50,524 nucleotides of DNA from Parabacteroides sp. PF5-9. Its GTDB lineage: Bacteria > Bacteroidota > Bacteroidia > Bacteroidales > Tannerellaceae. The stretch spans positions 1 to 50,524 of the forward strand of contig NZ_JARXWG010000029.1 of the NCBI RefSeq assembly GCF_029893105.1. Reading direction: 5' to 3'. The notes beneath the pieces were generated by a model, which was not told the DNA's origin, did not search any database, and saw nothing but the letters and a program-made list of their open reading frames with translations. Both the position numbers and the translations under genes were made by a program. Position 1 is the first letter of the stretch. Every line of letters starts with the position of its first letter. This document shows positions 26,009-33,698 of this stretch, piece by piece.

Positions 26009-27742
26009 ATGTGCCGAAAAGTAACCGATCTCCTATTCTGTTTATCCCTATTTGCCCTGTTTATCCAGTGCAATACCCATTCGGAACAGATAAAAAGCTT
26101 GCAACAGGCCGAAGGGTTGATGAACGATCGTCCGGATAGTGCGCTTTTGATTCTGGAAGCATTAGAACATCCCGAACTGTTGCCTAAAGCACATTTTGCG
26201 TATTGGTGTTTGTTGTTGACACAGGCGCATGATAAAAATTATTTCACACACACTTCTGATTCTTTGATAAAAATCGCCGTCGATCATTTTGAACAAACAA
26301 AAGATATCAAACGAAAAACGCTTGCATATTATTATCAGGCGACTGTTTTTCAGGATTTAGGAGATGCGTTACGGGCGCAGGAATATTATTTGAAAGCCTT
26401 GGATGCAGGAAAAAATACTGGGGATCATGCCCTGTTGGGGAGGATATATTCCAATATAGGAACCTTATATCTTTTCCAAAATATGGATGATATGGCGAGA
26501 GATTTTCAATTAAACGCATTGCCTCATTTTGAGGAGGAGAAAGACTCCCTTAGTCTGGGGCTTGTTTTGAGAAACTTAGGCCGGATATACACTTCTAAAA
26601 ACCAAATGGACAGTGCAATTTATTATTACGAAAGCGCTTTGCCGTTGGCACGAGAGAATAGTCGCTCGACGATCTATGGTGATCTGGGCGGACTTTATGG
26701 TCGATGCAAGGATTATCCCAAAGCCTTTATGTATATCTTTAATGCGATCGATTGTCTAGGTGAATACGATGAGCATTATCCCATCTACTTAACATTGGCC
26801 GATTTGTATTATGAAACACACCAGCCTGATTCTGCCATTGTTTATCTGTCCGAATCCATTAAATCGCCCAATTTGGCCACACAGGTCGGTTCCTATTCTG
26901 TATTGGCAAAAATAGAAGAAGATCGTGGAAATTGGCCGCTTTATGGCAAGTATCAACAAGAACGGATTCGGCTTCGGGATTCTTTAACGAATGCTTATCA
27001 GATTGAGAATCTTCAACATATGCAAAGTCTGTTCAACTACCAGCAAGTGGAAAAGGAGAAAATGTTTTATCTGCAGGAGGCGCAACAAAAAAACGTCTAT
27101 ATGTATCAGTTATTGATACTGATTGGGTGTTTAATCGTTTTATTGGTCGTGATGTATTTCATTTATACAAACAAAAAACAGAAAGAACAGAAACAGGCCG
27201 AACAACAACAGCGTTTTTTAATACAACAACATCAGCAAACAGAAGCTTTTCTGCTGGAGAAGGAAACGATGGTGAATAAACTGGAGCGGCTATTAGCTTC
27301 CGGTAAAGAAGAGTTTATTTATACTCAAAAAGCGCTTATTGTTGCTCAACGACAGATCTTAGAGGCCGAGATGAAAAAGAATAAAGCGCTGGAACTCGGA
27401 CAACATTCGCGGGATAATAAATTTTTCAAGAGTGATTTTTATCAGCAGTTTACCACTTCACCCAATCGGATTAGCGATGAAGCTTGGCTTGAATTGATGG
27501 CTTGGCTCGATCTGGTCTATGCGGATTTTACCCGTCGTTTAAAAGGGCTATGTCCCACTATGTCCGAAAAAGAGTTGCGGATTTGCTGCCTGGTTAAGGT
27601 AGATATTCATGTGCGGCGCATTGCAGAAATCGTCTGTATGACTTCGCAAGGAGTTTCTAATGTCCGTTCTAGATTGTATACCCGCTTGACAGGTCAGAAG
27701 GGAAGCGCAGTTGATTTTGACAATTTTATTGCTAACTTTTGA
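26009..27742 (+). CDS. Membrane-spanning TPR regulator with C-terminal helix-turn-helix
   Basis: About 577 residues. The N-terminal hydrophobic stretch (LLFCLSLFALFIQC) is a signal peptide or anchor with a possible lipobox Cys. Tetratricopeptide repeats fill residues 30-320 (EYYLKALDAGKNTGDHALLGRIYSNIG, shown in part; SAIYYYESALPLARE). A membrane helix lies near 375-395 (LLILIGCLIVLLVVMYFIY), then a Gln/Lys-rich coiled coil. The C-terminal MSEKELRICCLVKVDIHVRR and IAEIVCMTSQGVSNVRSRLY resemble LuxR-like helix-turn-helix. Topology suggests periplasmic sensing coupled to DNA binding at the membrane. Its stop codon lies 12 bases before the first copy of the GTGAC direct repeat, so it is the best local candidate to control that regulon. 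Confidence 0.85.
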   Translation: MCRKVTDLLFCLSLFALFIQCNTHSEQIKSLQQAEGLMNDRPDSALLILEALEHPELLPKAHFAYWCLLLTQAHDKNYFTHTSDSLIKIAVDHFEQTKDIKRKTLAYYYQATVFQDLGDALRAQEYYLKALDAGKNTGDHALLGRIYSNIGTLYLFQNMDDMARDFQLNALPHFEEEKDSLSLGLVLRNLGRIYTSKNQMDSAIYYYESALPLARENSRSTIYGDLGGLYGRCKDYPKAFMYIFNAIDCLGEYDEHYPIYLTLADLYYETHQPDSAIVYLSESIKSPNLATQVGSYSVLAKIEEDRGNWPLYGKYQQERIRLRDSLTNAYQIENLQHMQSLFNYQQVEKEKMFYLQEAQQKNVYMYQLLILIGCLIVLLVVMYFIYTNKKQKEQKQAEQQQRFLIQQHQQTEAFLLEKETMVNKLERLLASGKEEFIYTQKALIVAQRQILEAEMKKNKALELGQHSRDNKFFKSDFYQQFTTSPNRISDEAWLELMAWLDLVYADFTRRLKGLCPTMSEKELRICCLVKVDIHVRRIAEIVCMTSQGVSNVRSRLYTRLTGQKGSAVDFDNFIANF

Positions 27743-27754
27743 TCAAATGTTATT

Positions 27755-27811
27755 TGTGACTAAACTGTGACCTCTATTGCTTTCTGTTCGGATGCTTTTT
27801 GCCTAGTTTTG
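27755..27811 (+). promoter_or_regulatory. GTGAC direct-repeat promoter, copy 1 (DUF3244 gene)
   Basis: TTGTGACTAAACTGTGACC plus TC (27755-27774) places two GTGAC half-sites 11 bases apart. Exactly 29 bases after the CTC comes TAGTTTTG (27804-27811), a perfect -7 box. The repeat would sit just upstream of -33, as expected for an activator. The ATG is 40 bases further on. Confidence 0.8.
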
Positions 27812-27851
27812 GCCGGTGAATAAAACACAGTAACAATTAAATTTTGGAACA

Positions 27852-28214
27852 ATGAAAAAAGTATTATCTGTATTTTTAGCAATGCTGTTTTTATCGGTGA
27901 CCACTCAGGTTATGGCTGAAGGAGAGGTGGAAACAAAAGGGAAATGGGGAGATAAGCGTATAAGGAGTTTCGTACCAGCAGTACCTGTTGTGTCGGAAAA
28001 CGGTGGAATAGTTTCTATCTATTTTGAAGATGCGATTCCTGAATTGGTCGTTGTTATTACTGATGCCGATAATCAGATTGTTTATCAGGAAGTTATTACA
28101 GAAGGCCCGAATAGTACTTATCTATTACCGGTATCTTTAAGTAGTGGTACGTATAATATCAGTATTACACAACAAGTATATGGTTATCTGTTCGGAACGT
28201 TTGTAATTGATTGA
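27852..28214 (+). CDS. DUF3244 secreted protein
   Basis: A 120-residue secreted protein: signal peptide MKKVLSVFLAMLFLSVTTQVMA, then one small beta-sandwich resembling DUF3244 (SIYFEDAIPELVVVITDADN, YLLPVSLSSGTYNISITQQVYGYLFGTF). These proteins are common and highly expressed in Bacteroides and Parabacteroides, often beside TPR regulators like the upstream gene; their function is unknown. It has its own GTGAC-repeat promoter and a good terminator, so it is a single-gene unit. Confidence 0.85.
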   Translation: MKKVLSVFLAMLFLSVTTQVMAEGEVETKGKWGDKRIRSFVPAVPVVSENGGIVSIYFEDAIPELVVVITDADNQIVYQEVITEGPNSTYLLPVSLSSGTYNISITQQVYGYLFGTFVID

Positions 28215-28239
28215 AATTCCGTTATTTGAGAGTGAAGAA

Positions 28240-28276
28240 ATTACAGTCTCTTTGTTGAGGCTGTGATTTTTTTTGC
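28240..28276 (+). terminator. Terminator after the DUF3244 gene
   Basis: A 12-bp stem (AATTACAGTCTC with GAGGCTGTGATT, two G-T pairs) is followed by eight T, 26 bases past the stop. Confidence 0.9.
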
Positions 28277-28322
28277 TATTCAGGATGATCAGCAGGGATC
28301 TATACAACTCTTTAGATCATAT

Positions 28323-28682
28323 CAAGTAGACATGCCCGGGGGATGTCCAAAAAGTGCAGCTTATCATTGAGTAGGTTACAAGTTGTAAGCAGTAGCCCCG
28401 CGAGGGGTTATCTGCATTACGAGAGTTTGATATACATAATGGACTTTGTAGAAGAATATGTGAAGATGCAATATAGTGACCAGTGCTATCTGGGCTCCTC
28501 TCCTGGCCAGGAGAGGGGGACCCCCGCTTGCGGGGGTGGAGAGGTTGTATTTTGGGGTTAAACATCTACTGCCAACACACTAACAATACAATCAACCACT
28601 CAATCACCATACAACCACTCCACCGCTGCGGGGCAGCGATCCCCCTCGCCTGTCCAGGCAAGGAGCAGAGAATGTCCACTTG
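28323..28682. repeat. GC-rich inverted-repeat element, copy 1
   Basis: Bounded by CAAGTAGACAT (28323) and its near-inverse ATGTCCACTTG (28672-28682). Inside are two long inverted arms: the left (about 28493-28555) contains the palindromes CTCTCCTGGCCAGGAGAG and CCCCCGCTTGCGGGGG; the right (about 28614-28670) is its diverged inverse. Compared with copy 2 (49159-49384), about 160 bases are inserted after the left terminus. It resembles a non-coding palindromic repeat or miniature transposable element. Short frames crossing it appear non-genic. Confidence 0.75.
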
Positions 28683-28720
28683 CTAATTTTGAAATCTTCA
28701 AACATTGGAGTATTTGAAAC

Positions 28721-28778
28721 TTGTGATCAAACTGTGACCTCAAAAGCTTGGTTTTTAATTTTATTATTTATATAATAC
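28721..28778 (+). promoter_or_regulatory. GTGAC direct-repeat promoter, copy 2 (no adjacent gene)
   Basis: TTGTGATCAAACTGTGACC with CTCAAAAGCTTGG follows. Exactly 29 bases after CTC lies TATAATAC, which keeps the TA but not TTTG. No open reading frame follows within 600 bases, so this is either a relic promoter or the start of a non-coding transcript. The rest of the gap to 29446 holds copy C of the 84-bp element and promoter copy 3; I see no gene in it. Confidence 0.6.
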
Positions 28779-29025
28779 GCGCCCGCAAAAGCGGTGATAA
28801 AATGCCAAAATATAACACTTCTTCAATCTGACTTTTTTCTATAATGGATGTAGTTTCTAAAAAACGTCAGATAGAAACAAGTCTGTTTTCTGAGTATTCC
28901 CAGGAGCAAAAAAAGTGATTCTGAAGTCGCTTTTCTCGAAAAACCCACATCCTTTTTCTACCTCATTCGATAGAAATAAAAACATGATTCTGACTGTTTT
29001 ACTGTCGTGTGCAGACTGTATTTCT

Positions 29026-29131
29026 GTCACACGTAGGTCTGTTTTCTGTTAGAGGTACCTCTAAATAATTTTAGACGTACCTCTAAACGGATTTACACCT
29101 ACCTCTAAATTGTTTTAGACGTACCTCTAAC
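29026..29131. repeat. 84-bp four-unit palindromic element, copy C, plus a degenerate fifth unit
   Basis: The core 29048-29131 has four 18-bp units with spacers TAAT, CGGA and TTGT. Units 2 and 3 equal those of copy A. A fifth, degenerate unit GTCACACGTAGGTC begins at 29026, again exactly 22 bases upstream. About 50 bases downstream of copies B and C are also alike (CGATTTTTG region). Confidence 0.9.
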
Positions 29132-29321
29132 AGAAAATTGTTTTCGATGTCTCATATAAACCGACAGCAACGTTGCGATTTTTGGTTTGATTCGTTTACT
29201 TATATCGAACTCACGTGTATTTATAGTCACAGATAGTTGTTTTTATATTAATTTCTGTTAATTATCGGATCTCAGATGAGCCTTTTATGACTATTTCTCC
29301 GTTTTTCGGTCGAGAATAACA

Positions 29322-29414
29322 ACGATTTCATCGCGGATTTTCAGTTTGAAAACAAGTTGTGACCAAACTGTGACCTCAAAAGCTTGATGCTCACTTTTAT
29401 TCTCCATAATATTA
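29322..29414 (+). promoter_or_regulatory. Composite GTGAC-repeat promoter, copy 3 (VKOR fusion gene)
   Basis: ACGATTTCATCG at 29322-29333, then 23 bases, then TTGTGACCAAACTGTGACC from 29357 followed by TCAAAAGCTTG. TAATATTA begins 29 bases after the CTC (29407). The start codon of the VKOR fusion gene at 29446 is 31 bases further. Confidence 0.8.
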
Positions 29415-29445
29415 CATTACTAATTAGGCCTATTTCGTTAACCTT

Positions 29446-31014
29446 ATGATTGTAAAAGAGCAAAATATTTTCAGCTTGTACCTGGAGTTGTTGGAGGTAA
29501 AACATACAAAAGCCTACTCCAACAAATATTATGAAGAACATCCACATAATGCCAATCTCTATGGCTTATCACAGATGTTGACCGACTATGGAGTTGAGAA
29601 CCTCGGATTGCGCCTGGAGAACACAATCACTAACCTTCAGGATATAGAACCTCCATATATTGTGCAAGTAAAAGGAGGTTTTGGTATTGTTTCCAATGTT
29701 ACTCCGGATAAAGTGGAGTATTATGGTGATGGGAAAAAGATGGCGGTTCCGCATACTGATTTTCTTCGGATGTGGTCGGGGGTGGTGTTGGTTGGTGAGA
29801 CCGACGAAAAGTCCATTGAACCAAATTATCCATCCAATCACCGGAAAGAACTAATCACTTCCATTGAAAAGATCACTCTTTTTATTGCTGCTATTTTGTT
29901 GTTGGGTGGAATCGGTTATACCACCGGTTTTTATCATCAGGGTGGTCTGTTGGCGGCTTTGTTGATCAATGGTCTGGGTGTTTATATCAGTTATCTGTTG
30001 GTTTTAAAGCAAATGAAGATCCATAGTCGTTATGGCGATAAACTCTGTTCTTTGTTTCTACATGAAGGCGACTGCAATGATGTATTGGAGTCGGATGGTG
30101 CCAAATTGTTCGGTACGTTCAGTTGGAGTGAGATCGGATTGGGTTATTTTGTGACCAATCTGATTTTGATCACCTGTTTTCCTGGATTATATCCTTATTT
30201 GACTTTGGTCAATGTCTGCTTTTTGCCTTTTACTTTATGGAGTGTGTGGTATCAAAAAGCGGTAGTCAGAGAGTGGTGTGGGTTATGCCTTTTTGTACAA
30301 GCAACCTTATGGTTGTTGTTTGTCAATAATCTGGCTTTCGGATTGATTGTCTGGCCTACGTTTACTGTCACTGCAATCCTATTGACCGGCTGTTTGTATA
30401 TAATTCCTATACTGTTATTGAATCTGTTAATCCCCCGTTTATCGGAAGCTAACCGGATGCAGGAAGTCACTCAGAAACTGAATAACCTGAAAGCGGATGA
30501 AGAGATCTTCCGGGCAACGTTGAACGCACAGGCCAAATACGAGGTCGATCGGCAAATCGGTATCCTGATGGGCAATCCGCAAGCGAAACATATGATTACG
30601 GTGGTGACTAATCCGCATTGCAATCCGTGTGCCAAGATGCATGCCCGGTTGGAGCAGTTGATGAAAAGTTCGAACAATAGCTTTTGTCTGCAATATATGG
30701 TGACTTCGTTTAATGACGAGTTGACGGAAAGCAGTATGTTGTTTATCAGTATGTATAAAAAGCTGTCGCCTGTCGATTACGAATCGATGTTAAGCGAGTG
30801 GTTTCGTGGCGGCAAAGATAATCGTGAGGCCTTTTATGCAAAATATCCGTTCGACCGGGAAGATCCGGAGATGTTGGCCGAACTGAAGCGACATCAGTCG
30901 TGGCAGAAAGAGGTTGCCATCTTTTCGACACCGACTGTTTTGTTTAATGGGTATAAACTACCGGATAAGTATAAGGTGGAGGATTTGGGGTATTTTACGG
31001 AGATGAGTGTTTGA
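29446..31014 (+). CDS. VKOR-thioredoxin fusion with degenerate C39-like N-terminus
   Basis: A 522-residue multi-domain disulfide-forming protein. Residues 1 to about 125 look like a C39 peptidase-like domain without a catalytic Cys (ANLYGLSQMLTDYGVENLGLRLE, PPYIVQVKGGFGIVS). The central membrane part (about 140-330, four to five helices) is vitamin K epoxide reductase-like, with loop cysteines C201 and C210 and the redox pair WCGLC (C278/C281). The C-terminal part is thioredoxin-like with CNPC at 392-395 and a cis-Pro region (STPTVLFNG). It should oxidise cysteines of exported peptides. It immediately precedes a six-cysteine precursor gene and heads the locus, under the GTGAC-repeat promoter. 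Confidence 0.9.
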   Translation: MIVKEQNIFSLYLELLEVKHTKAYSNKYYEEHPHNANLYGLSQMLTDYGVENLGLRLENTITNLQDIEPPYIVQVKGGFGIVSNVTPDKVEYYGDGKKMAVPHTDFLRMWSGVVLVGETDEKSIEPNYPSNHRKELITSIEKITLFIAAILLLGGIGYTTGFYHQGGLLAALLINGLGVYISYLLVLKQMKIHSRYGDKLCSLFLHEGDCNDVLESDGAKLFGTFSWSEIGLGYFVTNLILITCFPGLYPYLTLVNVCFLPFTLWSVWYQKAVVREWCGLCLFVQATLWLLFVNNLAFGLIVWPTFTVTAILLTGCLYIIPILLLNLLIPRLSEANRMQEVTQKLNNLKADEEIFRATLNAQAKYEVDRQIGILMGNPQAKHMITVVTNPHCNPCAKMHARLEQLMKSSNNSFCLQYMVTSFNDELTESSMLFISMYKKLSPVDYESMLSEWFRGGKDNREAFYAKYPFDREDPEMLAELKRHQSWQKEVAIFSTPTVLFNGYKLPDKYKVEDLGYFTEMSV

Positions 31015-31108
31015 TTGATGTTATGGATATGGTTGCTGGCAGAATAAGGATTGGGCAGAATATGTTTAATAGAATAATATAAAGAAATTCTATATATAGA
31101 TATTATTG

Positions 31109-31154
31109 TATGTTTGTAGTGTGCAATAACGGCAACTTAGCTACTTGCTGGGGA
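31109..31154 (+). promoter_or_regulatory. Promoter and leader of the precursor peptide gene
   Basis: TATGTTTG (31109-31116) is a perfect -7 box. The following TGTGCAATA and, further on, TTGCTG recur with the same spacing after TATGTTTG at 41685, ahead of the TonB-plug gene. This separate promoter would let the peptide be expressed more strongly than the VKOR gene. Confidence 0.7.
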
Positions 31155-31197
31155 GAACTACAGAAAATTAAATTTGTATAATTAAAAATTCATTAAA

Positions 31198-31395
31198 ATG
31201 AAAAAGTTAAATAAACTTAATTTGAAGAATGTAGAAGTATTGAAAAAAGATGAAATGAAAAATCTTGTTGGAGGTTCTCATAGGTGTTGTTGTGGAATGG
31301 GAAGTAATAGTAACTGTTTTGATGTTTACGGTGATCCGTATGATGCTCTTTCCCGTATATGTCCTGGAGGAATGGGTGGCTGTTTCCTTCCGTGA
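31198..31395 (+). CDS. Double-glycine leader precursor of a six-cysteine secreted peptide
   Basis: A 65-residue precursor. The leader (residues 1-26, KLNKLNLKNVEVLKKDEMKN then LVGG) fits the Bacteroidetes GG-type leader pattern (KL-x-L, EM, GG) recognised by C39 exporters. The predicted core, residues 27-65, is SHRCCCGMGSNSNC onward with Cys at 30, 31, 32, 40, 55 and 62 and many Gly. Six cysteines could form three disulfides, fitting the VKOR-thioredoxin gene directly upstream. It has its own promoter and a long hairpin downstream. The nearby LanC-like and glycosyltransferase genes may modify it; that is inference. It could be a bacteriocin, signal or structural peptide. Confidence 0.9.
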   Translation: MKKLNKLNLKNVEVLKKDEMKNLVGGSHRCCCGMGSNSNCFDVYGDPYDALSRICPGGMGGCFLP

Positions 31396-31405
31396 TTTTT
31401 GTGTT

Positions 31406-31442
31406 CATTTGTCCTTGAAATATAATGTTTTAAGGACAAATG
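31406..31442 (+). other. Long hairpin after the precursor gene
   Basis: A 15-bp stem (CATTTGTCCTTGAAA with TTTTAAGGACAAATG, one G-T pair) has a 7-base loop and no strong T-run. It starts 11 bases past the stop. It probably protects the 3' end of the peptide mRNA or partly terminates transcription before the propeller genes. Confidence 0.75.
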
Positions 31443-31467
31443 GTTGATTTTGAAAAAATAGTTATAA

Positions 31468-32550
31468 ATGAATAGAACTATAATGTTTTTATTGATCTCT
31501 TTTATAGGAGTATCGTGTAACAATAAAAAAGAGTTGGATTTTTTGACTGTTTTGGTAGATGTTGAGCAGGACAATGCGTTGTTGCTGTCAGAAATTGTGG
31601 ATGACTTACAAACGGTAGAGTTAGAATTGACCGAAAAAAGTATTATTGGGAATTTGACTCAACAGGAGCGGGTATTTGTTTTTGATGATTACATCATTTT
31701 ATTGGATGGGCATAAGAACCAAATATTATTGTTTGATTCTTATGGTAAATTTATCTCATCTATAGGCTCTAAAGGATCAGGGCCTGGAGAATTTACACAA
31801 ATATCAGATATCACAGCAGATATCCTAAATAAACGAATATATGTAGCGACTGACTCAAAACTACTGACATATGATTTTGAGGGGAACTTTCTTCGGGAAG
31901 TTCCTTGTTTGGGATTCTCAAAATATCTTAATTATATTGATAATCAACTAATGCTCATTACGACCGTAGTTGGACAAGAGGATAATGGAGGGAAATATTT
32001 TAATGAAGCAATAGTATACAAGTACAATAATGAAGGGAGAATAGAAGATAGTATAGGGATATATAAGAACTATTTTGATAAAATGTTGGGGATTGCGAGC
32101 ACGAATAAAAATTATATGACTGTGAGTGGAGAGCATACTTACTTGTATTACCCTGTTTTTATGTTGGATCCAGTTCTTCGAGATACATTATATCAATTAA
32201 ACAAAAATCAATTACATCCTCATTTGAGGATCGTTTTCAGTGATGGAAAAACTGAAAATAGATTTATTCATAAATTATACAGAAGCACTCGATATGTTTT
32301 TTCACATTACCATAACTCGGATCAAATGGAAGGATTTGTAAACTATTACTCTTGTTATGATACTAAAACGAATAAAAGCTATCACCAAAGAAATGGATAT
32401 ATAGATGATTTATATACAGGAGAAAGAGTTCGGATTCGTCCTTTAGACATGGATACAGAACGATTTTATTATTTCCATACGAATCTGAATAATGAAAGGC
32501 TCGGTGATGAAGCTAATCCAACTTTGTATATAGGCGTATTAAAAAAATAA
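31468..32550 (+). CDS. 6-bladed beta-propeller lipoprotein 1
   Basis: A 360-residue protein with lipoprotein signal MNRTIMFLLISFIGVSC (Cys 17). Repeated blade motifs are visible: ILLFDSYGKFISSIGSKGSGPGEF, IYVATDSKLLTYDFEGNFLREV, and VVGQEDNGGKYF. The phrase GKG-PGEF after a blade strand is a hallmark of the Bacteroidetes 6-bladed propeller (TolB-like/NHL-like) lipoproteins. It probably sits in the periplasm or on the outer membrane; ligand unknown. First of six such genes in a row after the precursor peptide, 73 bases after it with no obvious promoter of its own. Confidence 0.88.
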   Translation: MNRTIMFLLISFIGVSCNNKKELDFLTVLVDVEQDNALLLSEIVDDLQTVELELTEKSIIGNLTQQERVFVFDDYIILLDGHKNQILLFDSYGKFISSIGSKGSGPGEFTQISDITADILNKRIYVATDSKLLTYDFEGNFLREVPCLGFSKYLNYIDNQLMLITTVVGQEDNGGKYFNEAIVYKYNNEGRIEDSIGIYKNYFDKMLGIASTNKNYMTVSGEHTYLYYPVFMLDPVLRDTLYQLNKNQLHPHLRIVFSDGKTENRFIHKLYRSTRYVFSHYHNSDQMEGFVNYYSCYDTKTNKSYHQRNGYIDDLYTGERVRIRPLDMDTERFYYFHTNLNNERLGDEANPTLYIGVLKK

Positions 32551-32579
32551 TCGATTCGTTGTTACATTTTAAATGATGT

Positions 32580-33680
32580 ATGAATAATAATGTTGCCCAA
32601 ATAATCGTTGTTTTATTGGTTTTGCTATCTTGCAAACAGGAAGCAGATTTTGTTACACTATCTGTTAGTAGTGCAAAAAATGGTTGCAACTTATCTTCTA
32701 TTGTGGAAAATGTGGTGGTTGTTCCTCTTGAAACAAATGAAAATTGTCTGTTGGATCAAACGTTAAAAGTGAAAGTAGATGATGATTTAATGTTTGTTCT
32801 AAATCAACAAGAGATATTTCTATTCAATATGAATGGGTCTTTTATAAAACAATTAACTCGAAGGGGTGATGGCCCGGAAGATGTAATAGTAAATGGTTTT
32901 ACTTTAGATACAAATAAAAAAGAGTTAGTAGTTTGGACTCCACAACAAACTGTTCTTTTTTTTACTTATGATGGCCGGTTTGTCCGGAAAGAGGTATTAG
33001 ATAAGTCCAAGCAATGCTTGTCTATTTCATATTTTGATTTCTTTTTTTGGGTTAAAGCACAGACCTTTCAAAATGTAGATGATGTTGTAATGATTAATAA
33101 ATGGGTTTTAAAGTATGATAAGGATTTTGGACTAATTGATAGTCTGCTTCTTACTTCTTATGAAGGGGCTAAAGGTTTTGTGTCATATGATTATTCGGAT
33201 GAAATTTCCATTGTTGACAATTGTCAATATGTACATACTCCGACAACAAAAAGAGACAAGATTCTCAGAGATACATTATACTTGTTGCAGGATAAAGCAA
33301 TGAAACCTGTCATAATGATAGATTACGGTAATTTGAATTATACAGAAATAGGGCATCCGATGATGGTTGGCTATCCGATAACATTGTCACCTATACAGGT
33401 GTCACAACGTTTTATCTTTTCGCCTTATTTTGAGTATACAGAAGAACGAAGAGGATACGGTTTGTATCTCTATGATAAAAACGAACAGCAAGGGTATTGG
33501 GCAAAACAGGGTATAATGGATGATCTGTTTGGTACTGGTTGGATATCTCATATTGAGTCAATGGACTTATCAAATGATTTTTTTTACTACTACAAAACCA
33601 GTGAAGAACTTGAATCTTGTTTTCCAGACCGAACAGTCGATGATAATCCAGTTGTTTTTATTATGCAGCTAAAAAACTAA
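32580..33680 (+). CDS. 6-bladed beta-propeller lipoprotein 2
   Basis: A 366-residue protein with signal MNNNVAQIIVVLLVLLSC (Cys 18). Blade motifs include EIFLFNMNGSFIKQLTRRGDGPEDV and VLFFTYDGRFVRKEV. The family position RGDGPE replaces the more usual GKGPGE. The ending VDDNPVVFIMQLKN matches ends seen in propellers 1 and 4 (DEANPTLYIGVLKK, EDDNPILCIAKIK), so these three form one subgroup. The first 18 bases of the gene, with 10 upstream bases, recur at 36031-36058. Confidence 0.87.
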   Translation: MNNNVAQIIVVLLVLLSCKQEADFVTLSVSSAKNGCNLSSIVENVVVVPLETNENCLLDQTLKVKVDDDLMFVLNQQEIFLFNMNGSFIKQLTRRGDGPEDVIVNGFTLDTNKKELVVWTPQQTVLFFTYDGRFVRKEVLDKSKQCLSISYFDFFFWVKAQTFQNVDDVVMINKWVLKYDKDFGLIDSLLLTSYEGAKGFVSYDYSDEISIVDNCQYVHTPTTKRDKILRDTLYLLQDKAMKPVIMIDYGNLNYTEIGHPMMVGYPITLSPIQVSQRFIFSPYFEYTEERRGYGLYLYDKNEQQGYWAKQGIMDDLFGTGWISHIESMDLSNDFFYYYKTSEELESCFPDRTVDDNPVVFIMQLKN

Positions 33681-33698
33681 TCATAGAATGTCTCTTTT

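Noticed and set aside
28343-28561. 72-codon frame crossing the GC-rich repeat
   Set aside because: Most of it is the repeat; similar nonsense frames (GEGD-rich) arise from copy 2 at 49110-49451, so they are by-products of the element.
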